From positions 1 through 64,000 of the IMG/VR virus record IMGVR_UViG_3300028608_000011: DNA of 64,000 nt. One strand, written 5' to 3'. Made by a program: the position numbers and the translations under genes. The notes under the pieces are model-generated. The model worked only from the letters and a program-made list of their open reading frames with translations, ran no database searches and was not told the origin of the DNA. Positions 41,942-50,655 of this stretch are shown piece after piece; positions within the stretch are counted from its first letter, which is position 1; every line of letters begins with the position of its first letter. The stretch comes from a virus.

Positions 41942-42054
41942 TGAAACAGTCCTTTCACGAAATGGTGAAGTGCAGAAAGGAGTGGGATCGCCGTGAACAC
42001 GATGATCCCCTCGAGAATGAACAGCGCGAGTTTCTTCTTGACGTCGTTGGTCAT
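41938..42054 (-). CDS. Small single-pass membrane protein, 38 aa
   Basis: ATG 42054 to TGA overlapping the sbcD start (ATGA). The peptide begins MTNDVKKKLALFILEGIIVF and continues with a hydrophobic stretch to residue 27, giving a basic N-terminus and one transmembrane helix. It is in the correct register for coupling to sbcD. The family is not recognised; its short length means it is easily overlooked. Confidence 0.6.
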   Translation of the reverse strand: MTNDVKKKLALFILEGIIVFTAIPLLSALHHFVKGLFQ

Positions 42055-42074
42055 GGTTCCATCCATTCAAGGTT

Positions 42075-42092
42075 GGGGCAGCGCGCTGCCCC
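42075..42092 (-). terminator. GC-rich palindrome after ligase gene
   Basis: GGGGCAGCG / CGCTGCCCC is an 18-bp perfect palindrome between the ligase stop and the 38-aa gene. No T-run follows, so it may be only a partial terminator. Confidence 0.4.
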
Positions 42093-42103
42093 GGGCTTTA
42101 CGG

Positions 42104-43279
42104 TCAGGCGTTCTTGTCCGATTCCCAGCACTTCGATACCGGCAAGTTGGGGATGCCGTCCGGCGTGAAGCCGAAGTGGCGAACCACGTTGCGCTGGCCG
42201 ACGTAGGAGTCACGCGCTTCCCACTGTGCGTTCTTTTGGTCTTTGGTGCCGTGGGCGGTAGCCTTGAAGGTACGGCCGGTGCCGTCGCCGACGTCCATTA
42301 CCCAGACAGGGACGCGGAGGTAGCCGGTGACAACGCCGTCTTCATCGCGGATCTCGTAGGGCGTGCCTTCCTCGTAACCGGTGACGGTGTACTCGTGGTC
42401 TTCCATGTCCTTGATCTTCAGCAGGCCCGTGCTGCGTTTACCATCGAGGTAGCCGCTGTCACCGTGGCGAACGATGCTGCCCTCGTAACCCTGCTCAAGG
42501 TACTGCTGGTGCAGATGCTTGGCGCCTTCCAGGCTGTCAACGCGCACCGTCGATACCAGCTTCAACGGCGAGCTGACGGTGGAGTGGGTTACCTGGTACG
42601 GAGTCTGCCCGAGAATGGCAGCCACGCGGGCATAGCGGTCGCTGAACTGGTCACCGGCGACCATGTCGTAGATGTGGTATTCGATCACCGCGGACTCTTC
42701 GCGAGGATCCTTGATCAGGCTGCCGATCTCTTGCAGCGAGATCCCGTGGCAGTACAGCTCACCGTCAAGGTGCACGTCGCCGAGAAGCGCCAGGGCTTCA
42801 GCGATGTGAGGCAAGTTGATCGGCTTGCCGTTGCGGCTGTACATCAGGCCGTTCTTCGACAGGCAGCGGTGGCCATCCAGCTTCGGCTGCACGAAAGCGT
42901 TGCTCCAGTCCACCTTCTCCGGCTTCACCTTGTCGATGGGGTGGGCCAGCATTGGCATTTCATTGCCGCTTGCGTTGGTGGCCGGCGCGGTGGCTGCTTC
43001 CTCGGTTTCAACGTAGCCCTTGTCGAGCTGTTTTTTCCAGCGCGACTCGGCTTCAGCGATCGCTTGCTGTGCCGGAGTGGTCTCGTTGGCTTTGCCGATA
43101 TTCACTCCCTTCACCGCAGTGTTCTTCTCGACCGCCGCGCCGTCCATGGTCTTGGCGAACGTAATGTTCAGCGCTGCTTTGCCGTCTTCCAGCTCTCGGG
43201 CTTCCACCTTCCACCAGCCCGTGGATTTGCCGTGGTTCTTGTACAGCGTCTTGCTCGACAGCGTTTTGAAATCAGTCAT
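42104..43279 (-). CDS. ATP-dependent DNA ligase
   Basis: The 391-aa protein has the adenylation motif QPKLDGHR (the lysine is the AMP acceptor), LDGELYCHG (motif III), EGSIVRH (motif IV) and LLKIKD (motif V). The N-terminal 110 residues form an extra domain with KSTGWWKVEARE, possibly WGR-like. It seals Okazaki fragments together with the 5' nuclease of Pol I. ATG 43279 is chosen; a TTG at 43294 precedes it. Confidence 0.92.
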   Translation of the reverse strand: MTDFKTLSSKTLYKNHGKSTGWWKVEARELEDGKAALNITFAKTMDGAAVEKNTAVKGVNIGKANETTPAQQAIAEAESRWKKQLDKGYVETEEAATAPATNASGNEMPMLAHPIDKVKPEKVDWSNAFVQPKLDGHRCLSKNGLMYSRNGKPINLPHIAEALALLGDVHLDGELYCHGISLQEIGSLIKDPREESAVIEYHIYDMVAGDQFSDRYARVAAILGQTPYQVTHSTVSSPLKLVSTVRVDSLEGAKHLHQQYLEQGYEGSIVRHGDSGYLDGKRSTGLLKIKDMEDHEYTVTGYEEGTPYEIRDEDGVVTGYLRVPVWVMDVGDGTGRTFKATAHGTKDQKNAQWEARDSYVGQRNVVRHFGFTPDGIPNLPVSKCWESDKNA

Positions 43280-43301
43280 CAGTCCATACCCCAAAAATTA
43301 G

Positions 43302-43325
43302 AAACCCCGCTACTTAGCGGGATTT
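43302..43325 (-). terminator. Rho-independent terminator upstream of ligase
   Basis: On the minus strand the stem CCCGCTA-AG-TAGCGGG is followed by TTTCTAATTTTT. It overlaps the stop of the gene at 43314-43835. The CGCTA...TAGCG core is related to the hairpin at 8920-8945. Confidence 0.8.
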
Positions 43326-43835
43326 GTTCAGTGTATCCGCATGTGAAGGTATGCGGAAGTAGTCAGAGATCAGATCAACCACACGCTGCCTTTGCAGCTT
43401 GTTGATGACCCCCACATTTGCCCAGGTGGCGAGCAGGTGGCGTTTGTCGATCCGCGCTGTGTCGTGTACGGCGATGCCGTCCCACAGCTGGATCACGCCG
43501 TTCTGCGCGTCCCAGAACAGGATGTAGTAGGGAATGCCCAGCAGGAACCTGAACCGGGCGATCGCTCCACGCTGCGCCGGCCGAACCGCGGCCTTGGGCA
43601 TCGTGCTGTGTTCCTCACTGGCTTTCACCTCGAGGAAACACAGCCTCTGGCCGTCCTGCAGGTTCTGACACCCTGCAGGCAGGCCGAGGAGGTAATCGCT
43701 GGGCTGCTCAGCAACGATGGAGCCGGCGGCCCCGGAGTCCGAGAGGCGGTGGTAGCTGACAAGGCGCTGATCAAACAGCATCTTGAACACCTGCACCATT
43801 TCCTTCTCGAACACCTTCCCGATGCTTGCAGCCAT
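43314..43835 (-). CDS. PD-(D/E)xK nuclease, Holliday-junction-resolvase-like
   Basis: The 173-aa protein has an N-terminal helix with E-K-E, then SDYLLGLP (acidic residue) and CFLEVKAS (E-x-K), the order expected in RecU/VRR-type nucleases. It likely cleaves branched DNA before packaging. The start has GGAAGG six bases upstream, and it follows the dNMP kinase gene after a two-base gap. Confidence 0.75.
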   Translation of the reverse strand: MAASIGKVFEKEMVQVFKMLFDQRLVSYHRLSDSGAAGSIVAEQPSDYLLGLPAGCQNLQDGQRLCFLEVKASEEHSTMPKAAVRPAQRGAIARFRFLLGIPYYILFWDAQNGVIQLWDGIAVHDTARIDKRHLLATWANVGVINKLQRQRVVDLISDYFRIPSHADTLNKSR

Positions 43836-43837
43836 GG

Positions 43838-44401
43838 TCAGCCTTCCTTGAGCTGGTCGATCAACCCCATCAGGCTGATGTCGAAGTCGGTCAGCGACCC
43901 GTCGTTGACGATGGTGTGGGTGATGTAGGAGCGAGCAATACCCTTCTCGCTGACATGCCCCTCAAGGCCTACGGCGGTCTTCACCTTCTCCACCAGGCTG
44001 TGGTGCTCCGGCCGGACGATCTCGATGATCACCCCGCCATTGAGCGTGATCCACTCCGCCTCGGAGTCGAATCGCACATCGCTGAGCACCATGCCGTCGA
44101 TAGCCGGTAGGCTGTTGATCTCCTTCCAGCGCCTGGCCACCAGATTCACCCAGATCTGTGGGTTCATCAGCTCCCGGCCCCACTCGGTGCCGAGCGTCTG
44201 CATCATCACCCGGTACGACTTGCAGGTTTCAGGGCAGATGTCCGAGCGATCGCCTTCGTGAAAGTGATCGCCGAAGACCGACTTCAGCATGGTCTTCAGC
44301 GGCTCCGCGAAAGCGTACTGACTGAGCGCCAGGTGTCGGGCCAGATAGCGCGCTGCGTGATCTTTACCCGACCTGGCCAGGCCGGTCACGCCGAGCAGCA
44401 T
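43838..44401 (-). CDS. Deoxynucleoside monophosphate kinase
   Basis: The 187-aa protein has Walker A GLARSGKDHAARYLA at the N-terminus and the LID-like region with EWGRELMNPQIWVN, matching the T5 dnk / T4 gp1 family of phage dNMP kinases. It converts dNMPs to dNDPs for replication. ATG 44401 overlaps the upstream stop (TGATG); a GTG three bases earlier is possible. Confidence 0.85.
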   Translation of the reverse strand: MLLGVTGLARSGKDHAARYLARHLALSQYAFAEPLKTMLKSVFGDHFHEGDRSDICPETCKSYRVMMQTLGTEWGRELMNPQIWVNLVARRWKEINSLPAIDGMVLSDVRFDSEAEWITLNGGVIIEIVRPEHHSLVEKVKTAVGLEGHVSEKGIARSYITHTIVNDGSLTDFDISLMGLIDQLKEG

Positions 44402-45147
44402 CACAGCGGCTGCTCAACGCGGAGTTTCAGGGCCTGTGTCAGCTCATCGCTGAACAGCATTTCGCACTTGTCGCTGAGCAGCCACTTGCAATAGTCACGG
44501 CCGAGGTTCTTCACCTTGCTGCCCTTGTGCTGGCCGAAGCCGATCTTCATTTCCAGCGTGCCGTCGTCACCCTGCATCCAGGCCATCAGCTGGTCGAGGT
44601 TCTCGACCTTTGCCCAGCCGAACAGCGGCTTGATGCAGATCAGGGTGCCTTCAACGTCGGCGAAGGCGTCATGCGCCTTGCCCAGCGGTTCGCCCACCAG
44701 GTGCTCGTAGAAGTGAACCAGCTTGGCGCTCGGCCACTTGTGTTCGCTCTTGAGCTTTCGTGCAGCCTTCATCAGGTCGATGGACTTCGGTGCACGAAGG
44801 CCGACCCGCGCTGCAATCCGGTTGTCGAACGAGCCGCTGTTGTAGCCGATCACGGCATCCAGCTTCATCTCGTTGACGGTTTCCATCTGCTCGCGCAGAT
44901 ACTCTTCCCACGGCTTTTCATCGATCAGGTCGTGGGCGTAATAGCCGTGAACTTTCGAGGCTTCCGGGTGGATCTCCTGCCCGGGGTTCAACAAGGTCAC
45001 GTCCTTGTCGTGGATTTCAAACTCACCATTCTGGTGAACGGTCACGATACACAGGGCTGACTGCAGAACGCCGCAGGTTGCGGCATCCACCCCCGTGGTT
45101 TCGTAGTCGTGCGCTAATGCCTTGACGCTCTGTCCATTGAAGCTCAT
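44401..45147 (-). CDS. DEDDh 3'-5' exonuclease with DUF3820-like C-terminus
   Basis: The 248-aa protein has the three exonuclease motifs AHDYETTGVD (D14/E16), GYNSGSFDNRIAAR and AHDAFADVEGT (H-x5-D). The C-terminal 45 residues (MKIGFGQHKGSKVKNLGRDY and CKWLL) match the small DUF3820 type that is often found after such exonucleases. The full polymerase also appears to have a 3'-5' domain, so this may act in recombination or degradation of host DNA. GGAAA lies five to eight bases before ATG 45147. Confidence 0.88.
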   Translation of the reverse strand: MSFNGQSVKALAHDYETTGVDAATCGVLQSALCIVTVHQNGEFEIHDKDVTLLNPGQEIHPEASKVHGYYAHDLIDEKPWEEYLREQMETVNEMKLDAVIGYNSGSFDNRIAARVGLRAPKSIDLMKAARKLKSEHKWPSAKLVHFYEHLVGEPLGKAHDAFADVEGTLICIKPLFGWAKVENLDQLMAWMQGDDGTLEMKIGFGQHKGSKVKNLGRDYCKWLLSDKCEMLFSDELTQALKLRVEQPL

Positions 45148-45443
45148 TTGGCTTTCCTTTCTGCTGTGAAGAAGTCTTTGTGGATGGCCGGCCATTTACG
45201 GCGGAACGCCTCAATCCGCCTAGCCATGAGTGACTCGTTGTGCTGGGAGTCAGCGAGCTGCTTGCGCAGCTCACGGACTTTTGCAGCGGTTTCCCGCAGG
45301 CGCTGGTTCTCCACCAGCAGTCGGGTGTTGTCGGCGAGCAGCTGATCAACATCAATCGGCTTGGCTGGTGCGGGATCCGGGAGGTTGAGAACAGCCTCCC
45401 GAAATTTTTCCCACCAGCCGCCCTTAGTCGGCGATGTTTTCAA
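45144..45443 (-). CDS. Coiled-coil protein, 99 aa
   Basis: This frame follows the polymerase gene and overlaps its 3' end by 20 bases. No ATG is available; TTG 45443 is preceded by GAGG six bases upstream. Residues 35-80 form a leucine-rich coiled coil (DQLLADNTRLLVENQRLRET), and the C-terminus is basic. The stop overlaps the next ATG (ATGA). Start codon and extent are uncertain. A DNA-binding or scaffold role is possible. Confidence 0.6.
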   Translation of the reverse strand: MKTSPTKGGWWEKFREAVLNLPDPAPAKPIDVDQLLADNTRLLVENQRLRETAAKVRELRKQLADSQHNESLMARRIEAFRRKWPAIHKDFFTAERKAK

Positions 45444-48400
45444 CCTCCACCTCTTCGTCTTCGTCGGCTTCGATGTAGGTGGCCTTGCGGATCGGATCGA
45501 ACGGTTCCAGCACGTCCTTCTCCCAGATGTCGCGGCCTTCTTCCAGCGCCTCTGCGACAAATTTGGCCACGTTCTCTGGGCTGATGTCACGGCCCAGCTC
45601 CTGCACTCTACCCCAGTCACAGCCGATAGAAAACTCCGGTACTTGTCGAACTTTGTGCCCCGGAGGGGTTGACTCTTCCATGAACCGTCCGACCTCTTGG
45701 CAATACGCCAGAACGTCGTCCTTGTGTACCCACGACACGACTTCATCGTAGATCGGCGCGAAGAACACCATCCGCAGGCGATCCATGATCCCGCTGTCGG
45801 CGATCCGGGTCAGCACGATGCGCAACATCTGCGCGGCGCTGCCCTGGATGGTGGCGTTGGTGCCTTGGCGATGCTGCCGAGCGACCTTGCCGCCGTCGTT
45901 GCTGAAAATGTCCGGCGTAGCGTGACGCTTGGTGCCGAACGCTGTCAGCGTGAAGCCGTTCTTCTCCATGAAGCGGGCTGTCTCTTCCTGCCACGGGCGG
46001 ATCCGCCAGTACAGGGCCATGGTCTGCTCCAGCAGCTGTTTCGCTTCCTCGAATGGTGCGATGAGGTTGCGAGACAGGGTGCCAGCCCCGGCGCCGTAAG
46101 CCATGCCGAAGTTGATCGTCTTGGCCTTGCCGCGAATCGCCACCGCCAGCTTGTGCAGAGGGTGATCCTTGGTGTCCTTGGCCAGGCAGAACTCCATGTA
46201 GTCCATCTTCGCGATACCGGCGCCAGTCATACTGTGCAGGTCTTTCTCGTTGCCTGGTTCATACACCGACAGCATCACCGGGTCGTTGGCGAGGTTAGCC
46301 ATGAGACGGATCTCTTGGCCGTTGAAGTCGATCGCCACACACAAGTAGTCCTTGTTGGGTGGAATGTAGATCGACCGCATGACCTTGCCTTCGCCTTTCT
46401 TCGGCACCTGCAGGCTGTTCGGCGCGCTCGCCGTTGGCCGGGTGGTGTCGGTGCCCGCGTCGGTAACGATCGGGTGAACGTTGCCGTCTCGGTGACGCCA
46501 CATCGGGTACTTGTCGTGGAACAGGCTGCAGCGTGTGCTGGCCGACTTCACCACTCGCAGTACCTGCAGCGCTTCCCGTTGCCAGCAGTCGTTCGGCACA
46601 TCGTTAGCCAGCGCGGTGAGGATCGCTTGCTCATCGGTGGATGGGCCTGCTTCCTTGATGCCGATGGACAGCCGACCTTTGCCTGGCGACTTGCCACGCA
46701 GCCGCACCGGCACGCCAATCTTGCAATACAGCAGTTGCTGCATCTGTGCCGGGCTGCCCACGTTCAGTGGATCGCCGAACTGCACAGTCCGCGGCTCAAC
46801 CCCGGCCAACCGCTGAATCAGCTCAGCCAGCTTGTCAAAAGTCTTTTCCGCGGCTTCCAGCTTGGCACCGTCGGTGTCTTCTGCCGACTCCGACTCTTCT
46901 GCTTTGCGACGTAGGTCACCCATTTTCAGGCAGCCGGCGTTCACCGCCGCGGCGATCATATCGACAACTTCGGCCTGCTCCTTGGTGAGTTTCCACTCAT
47001 CGCGGAAGCCTGCCGCGCCCGCCGCGTCGAACCACTCGGTGATTGCTTTGAGCGTTACCTTCTCGATCTCAGGCAACCCCACCGCCTTGAAGGCCGGATT
47101 CAACTGCAGAGGCGTGAAGGCAAACGTCGGCATCACCGACTCTTCGCGGTACGGCGTGTACTGGCAGGCTGCTTCGACCTTCTTGCGCCACTCTGCGACC
47201 TTGGCCCCGGCCTGATCCACGTCACCATCAGCTTTCTTCTTGGCCGAGCGGAACATGTAGTCCTTCTCGGCTTCGATCAGCGACTTGGCGCCTTCCGTGA
47301 TGTTGCCGGTGACGTTCTTCTCAAGGATCTCGCGAAGCTCGATCATGCCGACGCGGATGGTTTCCAGATCCTTGGTATGGATGCGCTTCTGCAGTGCCCA
47401 GTTCATGTTCGAACCAGCCACGTAGGCACGCTGCAGCACTTCGGTTGGGCGCACTGCCCACTGCTGGTAGAAGTCCCACTGCCCATCCAGTTGCAGCAAC
47501 AGCTGCAGCAGGTCGTGCAGGTGGCCGGTCACCAGGCTGTCATCGGTGCCGTAGGTGAAGGTTTCATCGGCGGTCAGCTCGCACATCATCCGCACGCCTT
47601 GCCCACCGTTACCGGCGGCCAGCGTGTCGGCGAAGGAGGTCTGCTCGTAAGCCAGGTAGTTCAGCGAGATCGCCTTCAGGCCCGCTTCCATGTTTTCGTC
47701 GTAGAACCGCTGCATCATCCGGGTGTCTTGGATGTTTTTCAGCCAGACACCGAGGTTGGTGTGCGAGACCACGCCTTCAAACAAGGCGTTGTGGGCGATC
47801 CGGGTAGTGTGCTCGCCGGCGAATTCCAGAATTTCCAGAATCACCGAGTTGTTCACGTTGGCGCTATCGCGGTGATCCACTGGAATGTAGATCACGTTCT
47901 CCAGATGTCGGCCGAACTGGAACGAGGCACCTGCCAGCTCCTGGCTGAGCATGTCGACGAAGTTGTTGCCCGCCTGAGACGCGCGGCGGAAGTCAGCGAT
48001 CGGGTTCTTGTCCGAGGACTCATAGTCGAACGCGGTCTTGTCGCCTGCTTTGATCTCCTCGAAGATCGCCTCGCGCATCTCGGGCCAGTTGCTGGCGTCG
48101 ACGATCATCGGCACCGGCATCAGGTGGCTGTACTCAGCCTCCCACATATCCTCGCAGCCAACTTCCTTGAGGCAGTTGTACAGCTCGGTGGCGTTCGGCA
48201 CGCGCTTGTGGATCTTCGGCTTGGTCAGCTTGCGCTGGCGAGGTTTCCAGCACAGGTCTGGCTTCAGGTTGGCCAGGCGCCAGCCCATCTTCCAGTCCGC
48301 GAAGTTCTCCTTCAACTTGATCAGGATCTTGTCGCCGGAGGCTTCAATGGTCTCGTCGAGCAGGTCGGTGTTGCCACTTTCGACGATCTCGCACAGCTGC

Positions 48401-49080
48401 TCCAGGCCGTCCACGTCGTACAGCTCCAGCAGCTTCAAGACTTTTGCCGGGCCGAGACCCGTCACGCCTTTATAGTTGTCGGAGTCGTCGCCCATGATTG
48501 ACTTGGCGAAGCTGGTGAAGCGGTATGGCAGGCCCGCCAGCTTGTGCCCTTCGGGGTACACGCCGTCGGCGCCGTAGTGAGCCACGTTCTTCAGGGTGAC
48601 GATGGTGTCACCGTCCACCAGCTGCAGCATGTCTTCGTCGACGGTGTGGATGTCCTTGGCACCCTTCACCATCTGGCAAACCCAGGCAATCAGGTCATCC
48701 GCTTCAACGCCTTCAACGAACATCTGGGTCGCGCCCAGCGCCGAGAAGAAACGCTTGGCCCACGCCATCAGCAGTTTGTACTGCTCGATCTCGATGGGGC
48801 TTTTGTTCTCGTCCTTCTTTTCCTTCTGGCCTTTGTAGGCCGGGTAGAGCCCGAGTCGATAGGCTTTGCCTGCGTCGTGGGCAACCAGCATTTCACGCGG
48901 TGACGCGCCCTGTTCCAGCATTGGGCGGATGTAGCGGGTGAGGAAGTCGGCAGCCGCCGCTTCCCATTCCGCGAACTTGCGATCCAGCTTCACGCAGTGC
49001 AGGGTCTTGTCGCTGACCCCGTAATAAGCGTGTTTAACTGTGGCTCGGAAGTCGATGATTTGTAGAGGGTATTTGTTCAT
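45424..49080 (-). CDS. polA: DNA polymerase I with 5' nuclease domain
   Basis: At 1218 aa this is a large family A polymerase. The N-terminus (about 1-290) is a 5'-3' flap exonuclease with ADDLIAW, DEDMLQ and GDDSDNYKGVTGLGPAKVLK. The middle has a 3'-5' domain with FDYESS and AHNALFEGVV. The polymerase domain has motif A DFNGQEIRL near 915, motif B RGKAKTINFGMAYG near 983 and motif C IYDEVV near 1110. Motif C has Y where most have H. ATG 49080 has AGGAG five bases upstream. Confidence 0.93.
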   Translation of the reverse strand: MNKYPLQIIDFRATVKHAYYGVSDKTLHCVKLDRKFAEWEAAAADFLTRYIRPMLEQGASPREMLVAHDAGKAYRLGLYPAYKGQKEKKDENKSPIEIEQYKLLMAWAKRFFSALGATQMFVEGVEADDLIAWVCQMVKGAKDIHTVDEDMLQLVDGDTIVTLKNVAHYGADGVYPEGHKLAGLPYRFTSFAKSIMGDDSDNYKGVTGLGPAKVLKLLELYDVDGLEQLCEIVESGNTDLLDETIEASGDKILIKLKENFADWKMGWRLANLKPDLCWKPRQRKLTKPKIHKRVPNATELYNCLKEVGCEDMWEAEYSHLMPVPMIVDASNWPEMREAIFEEIKAGDKTAFDYESSDKNPIADFRRASQAGNNFVDMLSQELAGASFQFGRHLENVIYIPVDHRDSANVNNSVILEILEFAGEHTTRIAHNALFEGVVSHTNLGVWLKNIQDTRMMQRFYDENMEAGLKAISLNYLAYEQTSFADTLAAGNGGQGVRMMCELTADETFTYGTDDSLVTGHLHDLLQLLLQLDGQWDFYQQWAVRPTEVLQRAYVAGSNMNWALQKRIHTKDLETIRVGMIELREILEKNVTGNITEGAKSLIEAEKDYMFRSAKKKADGDVDQAGAKVAEWRKKVEAACQYTPYREESVMPTFAFTPLQLNPAFKAVGLPEIEKVTLKAITEWFDAAGAAGFRDEWKLTKEQAEVVDMIAAAVNAGCLKMGDLRRKAEESESAEDTDGAKLEAAEKTFDKLAELIQRLAGVEPRTVQFGDPLNVGSPAQMQQLLYCKIGVPVRLRGKSPGKGRLSIGIKEAGPSTDEQAILTALANDVPNDCWQREALQVLRVVKSASTRCSLFHDKYPMWRHRDGNVHPIVTDAGTDTTRPTASAPNSLQVPKKGEGKVMRSIYIPPNKDYLCVAIDFNGQEIRLMANLANDPVMLSVYEPGNEKDLHSMTGAGIAKMDYMEFCLAKDTKDHPLHKLAVAIRGKAKTINFGMAYGAGAGTLSRNLIAPFEEAKQLLEQTMALYWRIRPWQEETARFMEKNGFTLTAFGTKRHATPDIFSNDGGKVARQHRQGTNATIQGSAAQMLRIVLTRIADSGIMDRLRMVFFAPIYDEVVSWVHKDDVLAYCQEVGRFMEESTPPGHKVRQVPEFSIGCDWGRVQELGRDISPENVAKFVAEALEEGRDIWEKDVLEPFDPIRKATYIEADEDEEVEVENIAD

Positions 49081-49082
49081 GG

Positions 49083-49358
49083 TCACTCCTGAATGAAGAG
49101 GGCGTGCAGTACGGACCCTCCCCCTTGGAGCTGGCACGTACCCAGGTTGCAGTAGTTCTTGCTTGGGTCGAGGTCTTCGCCGGTTACCGCGACATAGATT
49201 TCGGCTGGGACAGTGCGCTGTGTATCGTCTACCAGTGTCCACAGCTGCAACGGCTCCACTTGCCCTGCCTGATGCTGAACTGTGGTATCAGCCGACAGGC
49301 CGCCGGGGACGTGGATAACATTCATGCCTACATTCAGACCGTACTTGAGCATCTTCAT
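49083..49358 (-). CDS. Hypothetical protein, 91 aa
   Basis: ATG 49358 has GGAGG seven bases upstream. The protein is small and beta-rich with two close cysteines (CNLGTC) and no signal peptide or membrane segment. The family is not recognised. It is directly upstream of polA with a two-base gap, so both are co-translated from one mRNA. Confidence 0.7.
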   Translation of the reverse strand: MKMLKYGLNVGMNVIHVPGGLSADTTVQHQAGQVEPLQLWTLVDDTQRTVPAEIYVAVTGEDLDPSKNYCNLGTCQLQGGGSVLHALFIQE

Positions 49359-49360
49359 GG

Positions 49361-49963
49361 TCAAACCTCCGGGAACGCTTTGAAAATAATCTGCAGGCAC
49401 TGCGCCTGATAGCGGGCATCATCCAGCGCATCATGGGCGACACCGCCTTCCCGATCCGGCATGTACAGCCCGCGGGACTCTGCGAACTCCACAAGCGTGC
49501 GCTGGTCACGAACTTTACGAAACGAGTAGGGGACAGCGATACCCTCTCGCTTGTGTGCCTCTTCCAGCCACACGCTGTCACGGTCACCTCGTATCCACAG
49601 CTCACCGGTGAAGTTTGAGTTTCGGCCAATCGGCGTGGTGTCAGCCTGCAGCCATTGCCAGAGGGCGCGAAGGGCGTTGCCGAGGCTGATCCCGCCCTTT
49701 CCTTCCAGCGCAACTTGCTGCGTATTCCGGCTCTGTTCCAGCCACCAGTAGAAAGTGCTTGGGTCTATCGGTGCCTGGCCTTCCAGATTCACCGCGACAT
49801 GGAACTCGTTGCTCACTCCCGCAGGCGGCCCAGCCAGTACCTGATTGGAGGGGTTGGGCGAGAAGCGCACCGCGCCGATCGCAATGATCGGCGCGGCAGG
49901 CCCGAGGCCCGCAGTTTCCAGGTCAATCGACACCGGGTATTCAGCGATGCTCTCGTAGTACAT
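49361..49963 (-). CDS. DEDD 3'-5' exoribonuclease/exonuclease, Rv2179c-like
   Basis: The 200-aa protein has VSIDLETAGL (D/E), RGDRDSVWLEEA in the middle and AHDALDDARYQAQ near the C-terminus, the motifs of the Rv2179c-type family, which includes phage T4 DexA. It could degrade RNA or DNA ends. ATG 49963 has AGGAG seven bases upstream; a GTG at 49969 is less likely. Confidence 0.82.
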   Translation of the reverse strand: MYYESIAEYPVSIDLETAGLGPAAPIIAIGAVRFSPNPSNQVLAGPPAGVSNEFHVAVNLEGQAPIDPSTFYWWLEQSRNTQQVALEGKGGISLGNALRALWQWLQADTTPIGRNSNFTGELWIRGDRDSVWLEEAHKREGIAVPYSFRKVRDQRTLVEFAESRGLYMPDREGGVAHDALDDARYQAQCLQIIFKAFPEV

Positions 49964-49965
49964 CG

Positions 49966-50655
49966 TCACTCTCCTGTCAGGGCGTTCCAGCTGTACGGGA
50001 AGAGGCTCTGCATGATCGGGCCGATCTCGCTGAACAGATCGTTCACTTCGCCCTGAGCGTGAGAGTCGGTGCGTTTGGCGTAGGCCGCGGCGTAGGCGTA
50101 AAGGCTGCCAGTCCAGTACCAGTTCACTTCGCAGCCCTGCGGAAGGGCGAAGCGGGCCTGCTCAGGCGCCACGCCCTGCTTCACCAGATCCTCGTAGAAC
50201 TTGATCATGTCCTCGCAGCGTTGTTTGTACGCCAGAAGCAGGGCAGTGCTGTCAGGGTGAGGCCCAGCACTGCCCTGTTTGACCTTGTCACCATCGGGAG
50301 CCAGGCGGAACTCTTTTGGCACAAACAACACCGGGCGATCGCTGATGTAGCGGCGGCTTTCTTCGTTCTCGACGAAGCCGACCTTGTGCTTGAAGCACTG
50401 GGTACGGATCGGCACCGGCGCCGACATTTTCAGGGTGATCGAGGTGTGCGCGAATGGCGTCCAGTGGCCGTGCTTGGCTAGGTAGTTGATCAGCGCCTCG
50501 TGGGAGCGAACTTTCACGCCCTGCTCAACCGACAAAGCTTCTGCTACCGCTTCGGTCAGGAACATCTGCACCGAATCGTCGTTGGCGAAGCTGACCTTGG
50601 CAGCGCGGACAACCGACAGGTCGTTGCCCATGTGGTCGATATATTCTGCTTTCAT
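49966..50655 (-). CDS. thyX: Flavin-dependent thymidylate synthase (ThyX)
   Basis: The 229-aa protein has the ThyX layout: a central signature KHKVGFVENEESRRYIS, in which the usual R-H-R is K-H-K with one extra residue before NE-x-S-x-R-Y, and the C-terminal segment EQARFALPQG. It makes dTMP from dUMP using methylene tetrahydrofolate and FAD. AAGGGG lies eight bases before ATG 50655. Confidence 0.9.
   Translation of the reverse strand: MKAEYIDHMGNDLSVVRAAKVSFANDDSVQMFLTEAVAEALSVEQGVKVRSHEALINYLAKHGHWTPFAHTSITLKMSAPVPIRTQCFKHKVGFVENEESRRYISDRPVLFVPKEFRLAPDGDKVKQGSAGPHPDSTALLLAYKQRCEDMIKFYEDLVKQGVAPEQARFALPQGCEVNWYWTGSLYAYAAAYAKRTDSHAQGEVNDLFSEIGPIMQSLFPYSWNALTGE

Noticed and set aside
40844-41944. 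Rightward frame of 366 codons opposite sbcD
   Set aside because: The opposite strand encodes SbcD with all motifs. The rightward frame is Val/Leu/Gln-rich shadow sequence without a known domain.
41993-43405. Rightward frame of 470 codons opposite the ligase
   Set aside because: The ligase motifs on the other strand are unambiguous; this is an antisense shadow.
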